Shown: piece after piece, positions 20,662-31,100 of the stretch
How positions within the stretch are numbered: the first letter of the stretch is position 1
Layout of the letters: each line of letters starts with the position of its first letter
NCBI GenBank assembly: GCA_902628645.1
Contig: CACONS010000008.1
Span: 1-51,487, forward strand
Reading direction: 5' to 3'
Length of the DNA stretch: 51,487 bases
From: an uncultured Alphaproteobacteria bacterium
GTDB taxonomy: Bacteria > Pseudomonadota > Alphaproteobacteria > HIMB59 > GCA-002718135
Translations under genes and position numbers: made by a program
The notes under the pieces: model-generated
Seen by the model: only the letters and a program-made list of their open reading frames with translations
Databases searched by the model: none
What the model was told of the DNA's origin: nothing

Positions 20662-21839
20662 TATCTATCAATCTCTCCAAAAACAATATCAAGGCTGCCC
20701 AATATAGCAGCAATATCAGCCATTAAATGACCTTTTGATAAATTATCTAAAATTTGAAGGTGAGCAAATCCAGGGGCTCTTATTTTACACCTATAAGGTT
20801 TACTTGAACCATCAGAAACAAGAAAAACACCAAACTCACCTTTTGGTGCTTCAACAGCTGTATAAGTTTGCCCTTGTGGCACCCTATACCCCTCAGTAAA
20901 CAATTTAAAATGGTGAATTAATGCTTCCATAGATTTTTTCATTTGATTTCTTTTTGGAGGTGTAATTTTATTGTCTTCTACTGAAATTGCTCCAGGTTTA
21001 ATTTTATTAAGGCATTGATTAATTATTGAAATACTTTGTCTCATTTCCTCAATCCTAACTAAATATCTATCAAAACAATCTCCTTTTTTACCAACTGGGA
21101 TATCAAATTCAACTTGATCATATGCATCATAAGGTTGCGATCTTCTTAAATCCCAAGCAACGCCAGTGCTTCTTAGAACAGGTCCAGAGCACCCCCATTC
21201 AATAGCATCTTTTTTTGAAATGATGCCTATATCAACTGATCTTTGTCTCAAAATTCTATTATTCGTGAGTAATTCTTCTAAGTCATCAATAAATTTTGGA
21301 AGTGTCTTAAAGTGCTGAAATAATTTTTCTTCCATTCCTTCTGGCATATCCTGATGAACTCCTCCTGGTCTAAAATAGGCTGCATGAAACCTAGCGCCAG
21401 ACACAGCTTCATGAAACTCTAGGAGTTTTTCTCTTTCTTCAAAACACCAAAGGAACGGAGTTACTGCTCCAATATCAGCGGCATATGCAGGGATATTAAG
21501 AAGGTGATTTAAGATTCTTGTAACTTCTGCAAAAATTACTCTTATAAATTTTGCTCTAAGCGGTACTTCAATATTCAAGAGATTCTCAGTTGCAAGAGCA
21601 AAAGCATGCTCTTGGCACATTGGAGAAACATAATCTAGTCTGTCAAAATAAGGTACGGCCTGTAGATATGTTTTATATTCAATTAATTTTTCAGTACCTC
21701 TATGAAGTAAGCCAATATGAGGCTCAGCTCTTTTAACAACCTCTCCTTCTAATTCTACAACTAATCTTAAAACACCATGAGCTGCAGGATGCTGCGGTCC
21801 AAAATTTATAGTTGTTGTATTTAATTCAACTTCTTTCAT
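20661..21839 (-). CDS. nuoD: NADH-quinone oxidoreductase subunit D
   Basis: 49-kDa quinone-site subunit of complex I, related to the [NiFe]-hydrogenase large subunit. Seen: [54 protein letters not shown] and the C-terminal [10 protein letters not shown] place the start at ATG 21839 ([14 protein letters not shown]), one base after the nuoC stop, giving 392 aa; an in-frame start 36 bp upstream lies inside nuoC and adds unconserved residues. Confidence 0.96.
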   Translation of the reverse strand: MKEVELNTTTINFGPQHPAAHGVLRLVVELEGEVVKRAEPHIGLLHRGTEKLIEYKTYLQAVPYFDRLDYVSPMCQEHAFALATENLLNIEVPLRAKFIRVIFAEVTRILNHLLNIPAYAADIGAVTPFLWCFEEREKLLEFHEAVSGARFHAAYFRPGGVHQDMPEGMEEKLFQHFKTLPKFIDDLEELLTNNRILRQRSVDIGIISKKDAIEWGCSGPVLRSTGVAWDLRRSQPYDAYDQVEFDIPVGKKGDCFDRYLVRIEEMRQSISIINQCLNKIKPGAISVEDNKITPPKRNQMKKSMEALIHHFKLFTEGYRVPQGQTYTAVEAPKGEFGVFLVSDGSSKPYRCKIRAPGFAHLQILDNLSKGHLMADIAAILGSLDIVFGEIDR

Positions 21840-21840
21840 A

Positions 21841-22425
21841 TTAATCTTTTTTAATTTCAGATTTCTCATCACCAATTAGGCTATTATTCATACCTTCCCA
21901 AGGTGACTCACTATCAAAATCTCTAAATTCTTGAGAGAGTTTTACTGGTTCATAGATAACTTTTTTTTCAAGATCATCATATCTAACTTCTGTATGACCT
22001 GTTAGAGGAAAATCTTTTCTTAAAGGATGACCTTCGAAATTGTAATCAGTCATAATTCTTCTTAGGTCTGGATGATTTGAAAACTCAATTCCAAAGAGGT
22101 CGTAACACTCTCTTTCATACCAATCTGCAGCCTTGTGAACTGAAGTTATAGTTTCTATTGAGTCATTTTCTTTTAGAGATGTTTTTAGAATTAGTTTTTT
22201 ATTTTTTTTCAAACTTTGTATAATATATATTAAATCAAATCTACTTTCTCTTGATGGATTATCTACTGCAGTTATATCCAATAGCTGATTAAATAAAAAA
22301 TTATTATCTTCTTTCAGTTTTTTTAAAATAGAAAGAATATTATTTTTATTACAAACTACTTCTATTAAATTGCTATGTTCTTCAATATTTATAATGTTTT
22401 TATTTTTCTTAAGCTTTACTAACAT
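21841..22425 (-). CDS. nuoC: NADH-quinone oxidoreductase subunit C
   Basis: 30-kDa subunit of the complex I connecting module, 194 aa. Seen: the family signature [23 protein letters not shown] and [25 protein letters not shown]. The N-terminal ~80 residues are lysine-rich and divergent. Not fused to nuoD, as usual outside enterobacteria. Lies 5 bp after nuoB. Confidence 0.96.
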   Translation of the reverse strand: MLVKLKKNKNIINIEEHSNLIEVVCNKNNILSILKKLKEDNNFLFNQLLDITAVDNPSRESRFDLIYIIQSLKKNKKLILKTSLKENDSIETITSVHKAADWYERECYDLFGIEFSNHPDLRRIMTDYNFEGHPLRKDFPLTGHTEVRYDDLEKKVIYEPVKLSQEFRDFDSESPWEGMNNSLIGDEKSEIKKD

Positions 22426-22430
22426 TTGAA

Positions 22431-22943
22431 TTATCTTTTAAATTTATTTTCTCTTCTAATTTTTTTTTGTAATTGAAGAATTCCGTAAACTAGTGCTTCT
22501 GCGGTTGGAGGACATCCTGGAACATAAACATCGACAGGAACTATTCTATCACACCCTCTTACTACTGAATATGAATAGTGATAATATCCACCTCCATTTG
22601 CACATGAACCCATTGATATAACCCATCTTGGCTCAGGCATCTGATCATAAACTTTTCTCAAAGCGGGTGCCATTTTATTTGTTAATGTTCCAGCAACAAT
22701 CATAACATCTGATTGCCTTGGACTGCCTCTCGGTATTACGCCATACCTATCTAGGTCATATCTTGCCATATAAGAATGAATCATTTCAACTCCACAGCAT
22801 GCTAATCCAAAAGTCATGGGCCATAATGATCCAGTTCTTGCCCAAGTTAAAATTTTATCATAACTTGCAACAAGAAAACCTTTGGAAGATAACTCTGAGT
22901 TAAGAGTTTCATCAACCATTTTTTTTGCTTGATCTACTCCCAT
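22431..22943 (-). CDS. nuoB: NADH-quinone oxidoreductase subunit B
   Basis: Holds cluster N2, the last electron carrier before quinone. Seen: [12 protein letters not shown], the Q-site arginine region [28 protein letters not shown] and [13 protein letters not shown], with all cluster cysteines present. I prefer ATG 22943 (MGVDQAKK), preceded by AAGGG eight bases upstream and overlapping the nuoA end by 10 bp, giving 170 aa; a start seven codons earlier is possible. Confidence 0.96.
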   Translation of the reverse strand: MGVDQAKKMVDETLNSELSSKGFLVASYDKILTWARTGSLWPMTFGLACCGVEMIHSYMARYDLDRYGVIPRGSPRQSDVMIVAGTLTNKMAPALRKVYDQMPEPRWVISMGSCANGGGYYHYSYSVVRGCDRIVPVDVYVPGCPPTAEALVYGILQLQKKIRRENKFKR

Positions 22944-23299
22944 TCTAACGCACCCTTTTTCCATTCATAAATAAAACCTATAGTAAGAACAGAAAGGAAT
23001 ATCATCATTGACCAAAATCCAAATAAACCAATTTTTCCAAGTGTGATTGCCCAAGGAAATAGAAAAGCTACTTCTAAGTCAAATATAATAAATAAAATTG
23101 CAACAAGATAAAATCTAACATCAAACCTACCTCTTGCATCATCAAAAGCTTCAAAACCACACTCATATGCTGACAATTTTTCTGCGTCAGGATTTGAATC
23201 ACCTACAACGAATGAAAGGACAGTCATGCCTATTGCCAAACCTAAAGCGATAAAGATAAAAATCAAAATAGGTAGGTACTCAAAAAGAAAATCAGCCAC
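22934..23299 (-). CDS. nuoA: NADH-quinone oxidoreductase subunit A
   Basis: Three-helix membrane subunit of complex I, 121 aa, first gene of the nuo operon. Seen: [24 protein letters not shown] with the conserved loop cysteine, and the acidic helix [17 protein letters not shown]. Starts with GTG ([10 protein letters not shown]). The operon promoter must lie in the ~100 bp between here and tRNA-Asp, or transcription reads through from the tRNAs. Confidence 0.95.
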   Translation of the reverse strand: MADFLFEYLPILIFIFIALGLAIGMTVLSFVVGDSNPDAEKLSAYECGFEAFDDARGRFDVRFYLVAILFIIFDLEVAFLFPWAITLGKIGLFGFWSMMIFLSVLTIGFIYEWKKGALEWE

Positions 23300-23399
23300 T
23301 ATAATCTCACAGTTAAATTAGTAATGTATTTAACGAAATATTCAATAATAACAACGTATGTAGTTGCGACTTTAATACACAAAAAAACACTGAAAAAAG

Positions 23400-23476
23400 T
23401 GGCGCGAGAGACGGGATTCGAACCCGCGGCCTCTGCCGTGACAGGGCAGCGTTCTAACCAGCTGAACTACTCCCGC
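23400..23476 (-). tRNA. tRNA-Asp (GUC)
   Basis: Folds as a complete cloverleaf on the minus strand. The acceptor stem GCGGGAG pairs with CTCTCGC (one G-U), the anticodon loop reads CTGTCAC with anticodon GTC, the T-loop is GGTTCGAATCC, discriminator G, and CCA is encoded. 77 nt. Only 3 bp separate it from tRNA-Val, so the two are co-transcribed. Confidence 0.96.
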
Positions 23477-23479
23477 GCA

Positions 23480-23555
23480 TGGTGGGTGTTGAGAGACTTG
23501 AACTCCCGACCCTCTCGGTGTAAACGAGATGCTCTACCAACTGAGCTAAACACCC
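23480..23555 (-). tRNA. tRNA-Val (UAC)
   Basis: Complete cloverleaf on the minus strand. Acceptor GGGTGTT pairs with AACACCC, D-arm GCTCAGTTGGTAGAGC, anticodon loop TTTACAC with anticodon TAC, discriminator A and encoded CCA. 76 nt. First of the tRNA pair, just downstream of the hupB terminator-like hairpin. Confidence 0.96.
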
Positions 23556-23564
23556 AAATAAATT

Positions 23565-23590
23565 CGGCTGTTAAATTTATTTAACAGCCG
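23565..23590 (-). terminator. Hairpin between hupB and tRNA-Val, probable hupB terminator
   Basis: A perfect 11 bp inverted repeat, CGGCTGTTAAA and TTTAACAGCCG, around a 4-base loop. It lies 20 bp past the hupB stop. On the minus strand it is followed by AATTTATTT, a weak U-tract, so it is a plausible intrinsic terminator for hupB; partial read-through into the tRNA pair is possible. Confidence 0.6.
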
Positions 23591-23609
23591 GTGCAAGAAA
23601 AAAAGATAA

Positions 23610-23885
23610 TTAATTGTTTACTGAGTCTTTTAGAGCTTTTCCTACAGTAAATTTAGGTCTTTTAGATGCTGGTATTTGAATTGACTCACCTGTTCTAGGA
23701 TTTCTACCAGTAGTTGCTTTTCTATGGCTTACGCTAAAATTACCAAACCCAACAATACTAACCTTTTCATCTCTTTTTAGAGAATTAGTTATTGCATCTA
23801 AAAAGCTTTCAATTGCTCTAGTTGCGTCAGATTTAGATAGTCCTGCGGAAGATGCTACAGATGCGATAAGATCATTTTTATTCAC
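23610..23885 (-). CDS. hupB: DNA-binding protein HU
   Basis: Histone-like nucleoid protein, 91 aa. Seen: MNKNDLIASVASSAGLSK, VSIVGFGNFSVSHRKATTGRNPRTGESIQIPAS (the DNA-binding arm with its RNPxTG motif) and PKFTVGKALKDSV. GTG start with a strong ribosome binding site AAAGGAG (23893-23899 on the minus strand), among the best in the window and fitting a highly expressed protein. The neighbours lon and tRNA-Val are the usual alphaproteobacterial context; IHF is less likely given this position. Confidence 0.95.
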   Translation of the reverse strand: MNKNDLIASVASSAGLSKSDATRAIESFLDAITNSLKRDEKVSIVGFGNFSVSHRKATTGRNPRTGESIQIPASKRPKFTVGKALKDSVNN

Positions 23886-24022
23886 TTTTAATCTCCTTTA
23901 ATAAATTTATTACACTTTTTGTTTGTTTTTTAAACAAGTCAACAATATTATAAAAAATTTCCCAGAAATAAGGGGATTTAGTTAAAAAATGGCGAAATTC
24001 AGTTATTTATAAAGATATGATA

Positions 24023-26389
24023 TTAATGAGTGCTTGTTGTATTTTGATTATTTTTTATATGAGATTCGGTCAAATTTAGGGGAATTATAGGTTTTGTTAG
24101 TGTGTGCTCTAGAATAGAAAAGGCTTCTGATACAGCTATAATTTTAATACCTTTAATAACCTCTTTATCAAACTCTGACACTTCTCTTAAATTCTCTTGA
24201 GGTATAAGGACTTTTTTTATTCCAGCTCTACTAGCAGCATATATTTTTTCCTTTAAGCCTCCTATAGGTAGAACTCTTCCTCTAAGTGTAATTTCTCCAG
24301 TCATTGCAACATCTTTTTTAACTTTATTATTAGTTAATGAAGAGACTAAAGAGTTGAATATTGCAATACCTGCGCTTGGGCCATCTTTTGGAGTTGCTCC
24401 TTCAGGAACATGAATATGGATATCGTAATTTTCAAAATCCTTAGGATTAATACCAAGGCTAATAGATTTCGATTTTACATATGAAGTTGCTGCCTGAATT
24501 GACTCTCTCATGACCTCACCTAATTTACCAGTTATAGTAAGCTTGCCCTTACCAACTGATAGGATAACCTCAACAGATAAAATTTCTCCTCCAACTTCAG
24601 TCCAAGCTAAACCATTAGTAACACCAACTAAATTCTTTTTTTCAATTTCACTTGTTCTAAACTTAGCAATACCTAAAAGATCTTGAAGAGATCTATCATT
24701 AAGAATAACTTTTTTTAACCTTGTAGTTTCTAATTTCTTTACTGTTTTTCTACAAACTTTTGAAATTTCTTTTTCTAGGTTTCTTACCCCAGCTTCTTTA
24801 GTATAATTTCTTATAATTGAATTTAAGACTTTAGAGTTAAATGAAATCTCAGATTTTTTAATTCCATGATTTTTAATTTGTTTTGGAACTAAATATCTTT
24901 TTGCAATTTGATTTTTTTCTTTTTCAGTATAGCCAGGAATTCTTATAACTTCCATTCTATCAAGAAGGGCTGGAGGTATGTTTAAGGTATTAGCTGTACA
25001 CACAAACATAACATCCGAAAGATCGTAATCTAATTCTAAATAGTGGTCGTTAAATTTACTATTTTGTTCAGGATCAAGAACTTCTAAGAGTGCTGAAGAT
25101 GGGTCGCCACGCCAATCCGATCCAAGCTTATCAATTTCATCTAATAATATTAACGGATTTGATGATTTAGATTTTTTCATAGCTTGAATAAATCTACCTG
25201 GCATTGATCCAATATATGTTTTTCTATGACCTCTTATTTCAGCTTCATCCCTAACGCCACCTAATGACATTCTCACGAAACTTCTTCCTGTAGAATTTGC
25301 AATTGATTTACCCAAAGATGTTTTACCAACTCCAGGAGGCCCTACAAGACAAAGTATTGGGCCTTTAAGTTTATTGGTTCTTTTTTGAACAGCTAAATAT
25401 TCTAGAATTCTTTCTTTAACTTTATCTAAGCCATAATGATCATTTTCTAAGATAGTTGAAGCTTTATTAATATTTTGAGAGATTTGATCTGGATTGTTCC
25501 ACGGTATCGACGTAACCCAATCTAAATAATTTCTAATTACTGTAGCTTCTGCTGACATAGGACTCATATTTTTAAGTTTTTTAATTTCAGAGGTGCACTT
25601 TTCTTTGGCTTCTTTTGAAAGATTATATTGGTTGAGTTTATTTTCTAATTCAGCAATTTCATCTAAATCATCATTTTCGCCTAATTCTTTTTGAATAGCT
25701 TTCATTTGTTCATTTAGGTAATATTCTTTTTGTGTTTTCTCCATTTGTCTTTTAACACGCCCTTTGATTTTTTTTTCTACTTGAAAAGAGTCAATTTCTG
25801 ATACCAAATATCCGTAGATTTTATTTAGTCTATCTTCAGTATTAATAATTTCTAATATTTCTTGTTTTTGCGGAATAGAAATGGAGATATTTGAAGCAAT
25901 TATGTCAACTATCTTATCTGGGTCATTAATCGATTTTACATTGTTAATTATATCTAAAGATACTTTTTTGTTAATTTTCTGAAATTCAGCAAATTGTTCA
26001 ATAATGAGTTTTTGTAAAGCTTTAATATTTTGATTTTTTTTTGATTTTAGATTAACCTCTTTAATTGATGCGTTTATAAATTCTTTGTTAAAGTTTATTT
26101 TTGAAACTTTAGCACGATGCAAACCCTCAACTAAAACTTTTAATGTACCGTCCGGAAGTTTTAGTAATTGTATTACCTTTGCAACTGTACCAAAATTGTA
26201 AAGATTATCTTTATTTGGATTATCAATTTTCGAGTTTTTTTGAGAAAGTAAAAAGATTTTTTTATCACCGGTCATTACATAATTCAGAGCATTTACTGAT
26301 TGTGTTCTTCCAACAAAAAGTGGGGCGACCATATTTGGAAAAACTACTATATCTCTTAAGGGTAGCACGGGAATGGAGTTTTTAGTCAT
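24023..26389 (-). CDS. lon: ATP-dependent protease Lon
   Basis: Cytosolic AAA+ serine protease that degrades misfolded and regulatory proteins, 788 aa. Seen: N-terminal substrate domain (PVLPLRDIVVFPNMVAPLFVGR), Walker A GPPGVGKTSLGKSIA, Walker B ILLDEIDKLG, the protease catalytic serine in DGPSAGIAIF and the catalytic lysine in GGLKEKIYAASRAG. Bacterial LonA type. It lies 30 bp after clpX and 137 bp before hupB. Confidence 0.97.
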   Translation of the reverse strand: MTKNSIPVLPLRDIVVFPNMVAPLFVGRTQSVNALNYVMTGDKKIFLLSQKNSKIDNPNKDNLYNFGTVAKVIQLLKLPDGTLKVLVEGLHRAKVSKINFNKEFINASIKEVNLKSKKNQNIKALQKLIIEQFAEFQKINKKVSLDIINNVKSINDPDKIVDIIASNISISIPQKQEILEIINTEDRLNKIYGYLVSEIDSFQVEKKIKGRVKRQMEKTQKEYYLNEQMKAIQKELGENDDLDEIAELENKLNQYNLSKEAKEKCTSEIKKLKNMSPMSAEATVIRNYLDWVTSIPWNNPDQISQNINKASTILENDHYGLDKVKERILEYLAVQKRTNKLKGPILCLVGPPGVGKTSLGKSIANSTGRSFVRMSLGGVRDEAEIRGHRKTYIGSMPGRFIQAMKKSKSSNPLILLDEIDKLGSDWRGDPSSALLEVLDPEQNSKFNDHYLELDYDLSDVMFVCTANTLNIPPALLDRMEVIRIPGYTEKEKNQIAKRYLVPKQIKNHGIKKSEISFNSKVLNSIIRNYTKEAGVRNLEKEISKVCRKTVKKLETTRLKKVILNDRSLQDLLGIAKFRTSEIEKKNLVGVTNGLAWTEVGGEILSVEVILSVGKGKLTITGKLGEVMRESIQAATSYVKSKSISLGINPKDFENYDIHIHVPEGATPKDGPSAGIAIFNSLVSSLTNNKVKKDVAMTGEITLRGRVLPIGGLKEKIYAASRAGIKKVLIPQENLREVSEFDKEVIKGIKIIAVSEAFSILEHTLTKPIIPLNLTESHIKNNQNTTSTH

Positions 26390-26419
26390 TATTTATAAAT
26401 GTCCATATATTAATCAAAT

Positions 26420-27685
26420 TCAAGAGTTATTAGACATTAATTTTTGTTTATTTTCTTTATTTGAGTAAATTAATATTGGATCAGAATTTTTAGAAATAAC
26501 TTCTTTGTTGATTACAACTTTATATAAATCTTTTTGATCAGGTACTTTGTACATAAGATCCATCAATGAATCCTCAATAATTGATCGTAAACCTCTCGCT
26601 CCTGTATTTTGTGAAACAGCTAATTTTGCAATTTCTTCAAGTGCATCCTCTTTAATTTCAAGTTTTACACCATCCATTTTCATAAGCGACACAAACTGTT
26701 TGACAATTGCATTTTTTGGTTCAGTCATTATTCTAATTAACATGTCTTCATCCAACTCATTTAGTGTTGTTATCACTGGAAGTCTTCCAATAAATTCTGG
26801 TATCATCCCAAACTTTAGTAAGTCTTGATTCTCTAAATTTTTAAGAGAATCACCAATGGTTTTTTTTGACTCTAAATCCAATTTGGAATTAAAGCCTATA
26901 GCCGTTCCTTTTAGTCTATAATTAATGATCTCCTCTAAACCCGAGAATGCCCCGCCACAGATAAAAAGTATATTTGAGGTATCAACTTGAAGAAACTCTT
27001 GCTGAGGGTGTTTTCTTCCTCCTTGTGGTGGAACACTAGCAACGGTGCCTTCCATAATTTTAAGTAATGCCTGTTGTACACCTTCACCAGAAACATCTCT
27101 TGTGATTGAAGGATTGTCACTTTTTCTTCCAATTTTGTCAATTTCATCAATATATACAATTCCCTTCTGTGCTCTTTCAACATTATAGTCAGATGCTTGC
27201 AATAGCTTAAGAATTATATTTTCTACATCTTCACCTACATATCCAGCCTCAGTTAAACTAGTTGCGTCAGCTACTGTAAAAGGAACATCCAATATTTTTG
27301 CTAAAGTTTGTGCTAATAAAGTTTTACCAGTTCCAGTGGGGCCTACTAAAAGAATGTTTGATTTTGAGATCTCAACGCTATCGTTTTCTAAATTAGAGGA
27401 TAATCTCTTATAATGATTATAAACTGCAACTGAAAGAATTTTTTTTGAAGCTTTTTGGCCTATAACATAATCATTTAAAAACTTATTAATTTCAGAAGGT
27501 TTAGGTATTTCTTTTTTAATTTTAAATTTATTATTCTTATTATCTTCTTTTATGATATCCATGCATAGTTCTACGCATTCATCACAAACGAAAACTGTTG
27601 GACCGGCTATTAATTTTTTTACTTCTTTTTGATTTTTACCACAGAATGAGCAAAACAATGAATCTTTATCATTTTTTTTAGACAT
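26420..27685 (-). CDS. clpX: ATP-dependent Clp protease ATP-binding subunit ClpX
   Basis: Unfoldase partner of ClpP, 421 aa. Seen: N-terminal C4 zinc-binding domain ([26 protein letters not shown]), Walker [16 protein letters not shown], Walker [14 protein letters not shown], sensor region and [18 protein letters not shown]. Overlaps the clpP stop by one base, so the protease and its unfoldase are translated together. Confidence 0.97.
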   Translation of the reverse strand: MSKKNDKDSLFCSFCGKNQKEVKKLIAGPTVFVCDECVELCMDIIKEDNKNNKFKIKKEIPKPSEINKFLNDYVIGQKASKKILSVAVYNHYKRLSSNLENDSVEISKSNILLVGPTGTGKTLLAQTLAKILDVPFTVADATSLTEAGYVGEDVENIILKLLQASDYNVERAQKGIVYIDEIDKIGRKSDNPSITRDVSGEGVQQALLKIMEGTVASVPPQGGRKHPQQEFLQVDTSNILFICGGAFSGLEEIINYRLKGTAIGFNSKLDLESKKTIGDSLKNLENQDLLKFGMIPEFIGRLPVITTLNELDEDMLIRIMTEPKNAIVKQFVSLMKMDGVKLEIKEDALEEIAKLAVSQNTGARGLRSIIEDSLMDLMYKVPDQKDLYKVVINKEVISKNSDPILIYSNKENKQKLMSNNS

Positions 27686-28296
27686 TATTTTCTCCCTTTA
27701 ACGACTTTATCAATAAGTCCAAATTTGATGGCTTCATCTGCAGAAAAATATTTATCTCTTTCCATTATACTTGATATTTCTGATATTTTTTTTCCAGTAT
27801 GTTTTGAATAAATTTCATTTAATTTCATCTTGGTTTTTTTTATCTCATTAGTTTGAATCTCTATATCTGTTACTTGACCTTGATATCCACCGCTAGGTTG
27901 ATGGACCATGATTCTTGAATTAGGTAAAGAAAATCTCATTCCTTTTTCTCCAGCTGTTAATAGAAGTGAGCCAGCAGATGCAGCTTGACCGATACATATC
28001 GTCATAATTTTTGAAGAAACATATTGCATTGTATCGTATATAGCTAGGCCGGACCAAACAATGCCTCCAGGTGAATTAATGTAAAATGAAATTTCTTTTT
28101 TCGGATTTTCAGATTCTAAAAATAATATTTGTGCACATATTAAACTTGCAATATTATCATCAATTGGACCTGTCAGAAAAATTATTCTTTCTTTTAGTAA
28201 TCTAGAATAAATATCGTATGATCTTTCACCTCTAGAAGATTGCTCAACAACCATTGGAATAAGATTATTTGTAATATTATCTATAGGGTCTTTCAT
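27685..28296 (-). CDS. clpP: ATP-dependent Clp protease proteolytic subunit
   Basis: Serine protease of the ClpXP complex, 203 aa. Seen: [22 protein letters not shown], the catalytic serine in [11 protein letters not shown], the catalytic histidine in MVHQPSGG and the typical [18 protein letters not shown] end. Starts inside the tig stop (ATGA, 4 bp overlap). Confidence 0.97.
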   Translation of the reverse strand: MKDPIDNITNNLIPMVVEQSSRGERSYDIYSRLLKERIIFLTGPIDDNIASLICAQILFLESENPKKEISFYINSPGGIVWSGLAIYDTMQYVSSKIMTICIGQAASAGSLLLTAGEKGMRFSLPNSRIMVHQPSGGYQGQVTDIEIQTNEIKKTKMKLNEIYSKHTGKKISEISSIMERDKYFSADEAIKFGLIDKVVKGRK

Positions 28297-29645
28297 TTAT
28301 TTGTATCTTTAATATCAAAAGTTTTAACTTCAAGTTTTTTATATTGATCTTCATTTAATTTTATAACATTTGTTTTCGATTTGGAAATAATTGTTTCAAT
28401 TACTTTTTGTTCAATTAGGGGAGCTCTTATAGTATCTAATGATGAAGGATTTTTTTCAAAATATTCCATAATTTGCTTTTCCTGACCTGGATATTGACTA
28501 CTATATTCTAATATTCCTTTATTAATCTCTTCTTCAGAAATAATTATTTTTTCTTCTGAGGCGATATGTTGGATTAATAGACCAAGCTTAACTCTTCTTT
28601 CTGATATTTTTTTATATCTTTTTTTAAGATCTTCATCTTTTAGTAGCTTATCATCCTCATCTAAGTTGCCTTCTTTTTTTGCGTGCTCTAAACGATGCCA
28701 TATTTGATTAAAATCATCTTCCAACACTCCATCAGGTAAATCAAATTTGTAACTGTTATCTAAAAGATCCATTAATTCTTTTTTTTCTATTTGTTTTATT
28801 CCTTGTTCATATTGAGTTTTAATATTGCTTACTAAGAAATTTTTAAGATCTTTTTCTTTTTTAAATCCATTTTTATCTAAAAATTCCTTTGTAAGTTCAA
28901 ATTTAATTTTTTCTTCAATAGACATTATTTCAAAATTAAAAGTCGTTTTTTTAAATTTATCATCTTTCAAAATTTTAGATAAATTAATTTCTAGCTCAAG
29001 CTTGTCTCCAACTTTTACTTTTTTTGATATCAATTCCTTGTTTAAATTTGGAAGTATTCCATCATCAAACTCTAAATCTATAGGAAAATTTTTTTGAGAT
29101 TTTAAATATTCTGGAAGACCTTCTTTAGAGGATTCAAAATTAACAATAACCTTGTCAGTATTTTTAACCTGTCGAGAACTTTCAATTTTTTTGTAGCTCT
29201 TTTGTGAAGCAATAAAACTTTTAAACTGATTTTCCTCCGCTTTTTTACTTAACTCAATTTCATACTTATTTATTTTATAATCTTTAAAATCTTTTAGTTT
29301 AATTTCAGGTTTTAAATCAAATTTTAAATTTATAGTTATTGGCTTATTTTTTTCATAGTTGCTAAGCTCAACTTTAGGAGCTCTAAAAAGAGAAAATTTT
29401 TTTTCATCAATTAATTTTTTGGTATTTGTATCTATTACTTTTTGAATTACTTCATTTAAGACATTATCTTCATATTTTTTTTTAACAATATTTAATGGCG
29501 CTTTTCCTTTTCTAAAACCAGGAATATTTACTGTAGGGAGTATTTGATTTATTTTATTATCTACTTCTATATCAATTTCATCATAGGGAATTTCTAATGA
29601 GTATTCTTTATAAAGTTTTGTAGATTTTAATTCTTTTGTATTCAT
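28293..29645 (-). CDS. tig: Trigger factor
   Basis: Ribosome-associated chaperone and peptidyl-prolyl isomerase, first to meet nascent chains. I place the start at ATG 29645 ([20 protein letters not shown]), giving 450 aa; an in-frame start 57 bp upstream would run into tRNA-Leu. Seen: the ribosome-binding loop [19 protein letters not shown], a divergent FKBP-like middle domain, and a lysine/glutamate-rich helical C-terminal domain. Upstream of clpP and clpX in the conserved tig-clpP-clpX-lon-hupB order. Confidence 0.95.
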   Translation of the reverse strand: MNTKELKSTKLYKEYSLEIPYDEIDIEVDNKINQILPTVNIPGFRKGKAPLNIVKKKYEDNVLNEVIQKVIDTNTKKLIDEKKFSLFRAPKVELSNYEKNKPITINLKFDLKPEIKLKDFKDYKINKYEIELSKKAEENQFKSFIASQKSYKKIESSRQVKNTDKVIVNFESSKEGLPEYLKSQKNFPIDLEFDDGILPNLNKELISKKVKVGDKLELEINLSKILKDDKFKKTTFNFEIMSIEEKIKFELTKEFLDKNGFKKEKDLKNFLVSNIKTQYEQGIKQIEKKELMDLLDNSYKFDLPDGVLEDDFNQIWHRLEHAKKEGNLDEDDKLLKDEDLKKRYKKISERRVKLGLLIQHIASEEKIIISEEEINKGILEYSSQYPGQEKQIMEYFEKNPSSLDTIRAPLIEQKVIETIISKSKTNVIKLNEDQYKKLEVKTFDIKDTNK

Positions 29646-29660
29646 AATTTTTAAATCCAA

Positions 29661-29745
29661 TGGTAGGCCGGAAAGGACTTGAACCTTCACACCTCGCGGC
29701 ACTAGAACCTAAATCTAGCGTGTCTACCAATTCCACCACCGGCCC
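29661..29745 (-). tRNA. tRNA-Leu (UAG)
   Basis: 85 nt type II tRNA with a long variable arm (TGCCGCGAGGTG region). Acceptor GGGCCGG pairs with CCGGCCT (one G-U), D-arm GTGGAATTGGTAGAC, anticodon TAG within CTAGATTTAGGTTCTAG, T-loop GGTTCAAGTCC, discriminator A and encoded CCA. Lies 15 bp upstream of tig on the same strand. Confidence 0.95.
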
Positions 29746-29811
29746 TATTATTATTAGCCTTTTATGTACAATAAATTAAAAAACAATAGAGAAAATTAAC
29801 TAAATAAAAAA

Positions 29812-29889
29812 TGGGGCGAACGATGGGATTCGAACCCACGGCATCAGGCACCACAAGCCTGCGCTCTAACCAACTGAGCTACGCTCGCC
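29812..29889 (-). tRNA. tRNA-His (GUG)
   Basis: Cloverleaf on the minus strand with the histidine-specific extra G at position -1, which pairs with the discriminator C. Acceptor GCGAGCG pairs with CGTTCGC, anticodon GTG in CTTGTGGT, T-loop GGTTCGAATCC, encoded CCA. Transcribed towards tRNA-Leu and tig, and divergent from the aminotransferase gene. Confidence 0.95.
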
Positions 29890-29895
29890 ATATAC

Positions 29896-29924
29896 TTGAA
29901 TTAAAAGTTTTATTTTAATATTAA
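29896..29924 (+). promoter_or_regulatory. Candidate sigma-70 promoter for the aminotransferase-PII pair
   Basis: TTGAAT at 29896-29901 and TATTAA at 29919-29924 with a 17-base spacer, facing the gene starting at 29943. The predicted transcript would have a leader of only about a dozen bases, and no Shine-Dalgarno sequence is visible. In such AT-rich DNA chance matches are common, so this is tentative. Confidence 0.35.
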
Positions 29925-29942
29925 ATTCGCTATATCAAAAAT

Positions 29943-31100
29943 ATGGAAGTTTCAAAAAGAATATTTAGTTTAGAAACAGAAACGGCATTTTCTATTCTTG
30001 CTAAAGCAAATGAACTTGCCAGCAAAGGTAAAGATATTATCAATCTGGGAATTGGTCAACCCGATTTTCCCACACCTATAAATATTCAAGAAGCTGCCAT
30101 TAAAGCAATAAAAGACGGTTACCATGGATATACTCCTTCAAATGGAATTCCGGAGTTACGAGAATCAATATCAGAGTTGGTATTTAATAAATACAAAGCA
30201 AATATCAAACCAGAAAATGTTTTAATAACTCCAGGAGGTAAGCCTGTAATTTTTATTTCTGCTATATTATTAGGTAGTGAAGATAGAGAAATAATTTATC
30301 CAGACCCAGGTTTTCCAATTTACAGATCTATGATTAAATACAGTGGTGCAAAAGCAGTTCCTTTAAAACTTTCAGAAAAAGATAATTTTGAAATTAATGT
30401 GGATCAACTTAAGGAATTAATTTCAGATAAAACAAGTTTGATTATAATAAATAACCCTAATAATCCAACAGGATCATATATGAACAAAGAAAAAATATTC
30501 GATCTTGTTAATTTACTAGAACAGTATCCTAATGTCTGCATTTTAAGTGATGAAATTTATAGTAATATAATTTTTAATAATGAACAAATGCCTTCATTTC
30601 TAGAATATGAAAGTTTAAAAAATAGATTAATTGTTCTTGAGGGTTGGAGCAAAACATATTGCATGACTGGATGGAGATTAGGCTGGAGTATATGGCCAGA
30701 TAATTTAATTGAACATGCAAATAAAATTTGTGTAAATTATAATTCATGTGCTACATCTATCTCTCAGTATGCTGGTTTGGAAGCAATAAAAGGTTCACAA
30801 AAAGAATTATTAAAAATTGTCAATGAATTTGAAAAAAGGAAAGAATACGTTTTTAATGAATTGAATAAACTAGATAAAATTTCATGTTTTGAACCAGGTG
30901 GTGCTTTTTATGCGTTTCCAAATATTTCAAAAACTGGATTAAATGGAAATAAATTTTCTGAAGTAGCTCTTGAGGAAAAAGGTGTTGCTTTAGTTCCGGG
31001 TTCAAGTTTTGGTGATAATGCAAATGAATTTATTAGAATAAGTTTTGCTAATTCACTAGAAAACATTAAAGAGGCCATTAAAAGATTATCTACAATATGA
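29943..31100 (+). CDS. Class I/II PLP-dependent aminotransferase (AspC-like)
   Basis: Cytosolic aminotransferase, 385 aa. Seen: INLGIGQPDFPTP, GYTPSNGIPELRESI, the NNPNNPTGS cofactor motif, LSDEIYSNIIF and the PLP-binding lysine in GWSKTYCMTGWRLGW, plus the substrate arginine near EFIRISFAN. It belongs to the aspartate/aromatic aminotransferase superfamily (I-gamma-like); the exact amino acid is not readable from sequence. It overlaps the PII gene by 4 bp (ATGA), so transamination and nitrogen sensing are coupled, possibly on glutamate/2-oxoglutarate. Confidence 0.9.
   Translation: MEVSKRIFSLETETAFSILAKANELASKGKDIINLGIGQPDFPTPINIQEAAIKAIKDGYHGYTPSNGIPELRESISELVFNKYKANIKPENVLITPGGKPVIFISAILLGSEDREIIYPDPGFPIYRSMIKYSGAKAVPLKLSEKDNFEINVDQLKELISDKTSLIIINNPNNPTGSYMNKEKIFDLVNLLEQYPNVCILSDEIYSNIIFNNEQMPSFLEYESLKNRLIVLEGWSKTYCMTGWRLGWSIWPDNLIEHANKICVNYNSCATSISQYAGLEAIKGSQKELLKIVNEFEKRKEYVFNELNKLDKISCFEPGGAFYAFPNISKTGLNGNKFSEVALEEKGVALVPGSSFGDNANEFIRISFANSLENIKEAIKRLSTI

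Noticed and set aside
23324-23584. Plus-strand open frame across the tRNA-Asp/tRNA-Val pair (GFEPAASAVTGQRSNQLNYS...)
   Set aside because: This is the antisense translation of two tRNA genes, a well-known false protein; both tRNAs fold perfectly on the other strand.
23955-23980. Hairpin with T6 after lon on the minus strand
   Set aside because: Only a 4 bp TCCC/GGGA stem with a 9-base loop; too weak to call a terminator.
29661-29702. Upstream in-frame start of trigger factor inside tRNA-Leu
   Set aside because: Would code through the tRNA; ATG 29645 gives the usual trigger factor start.
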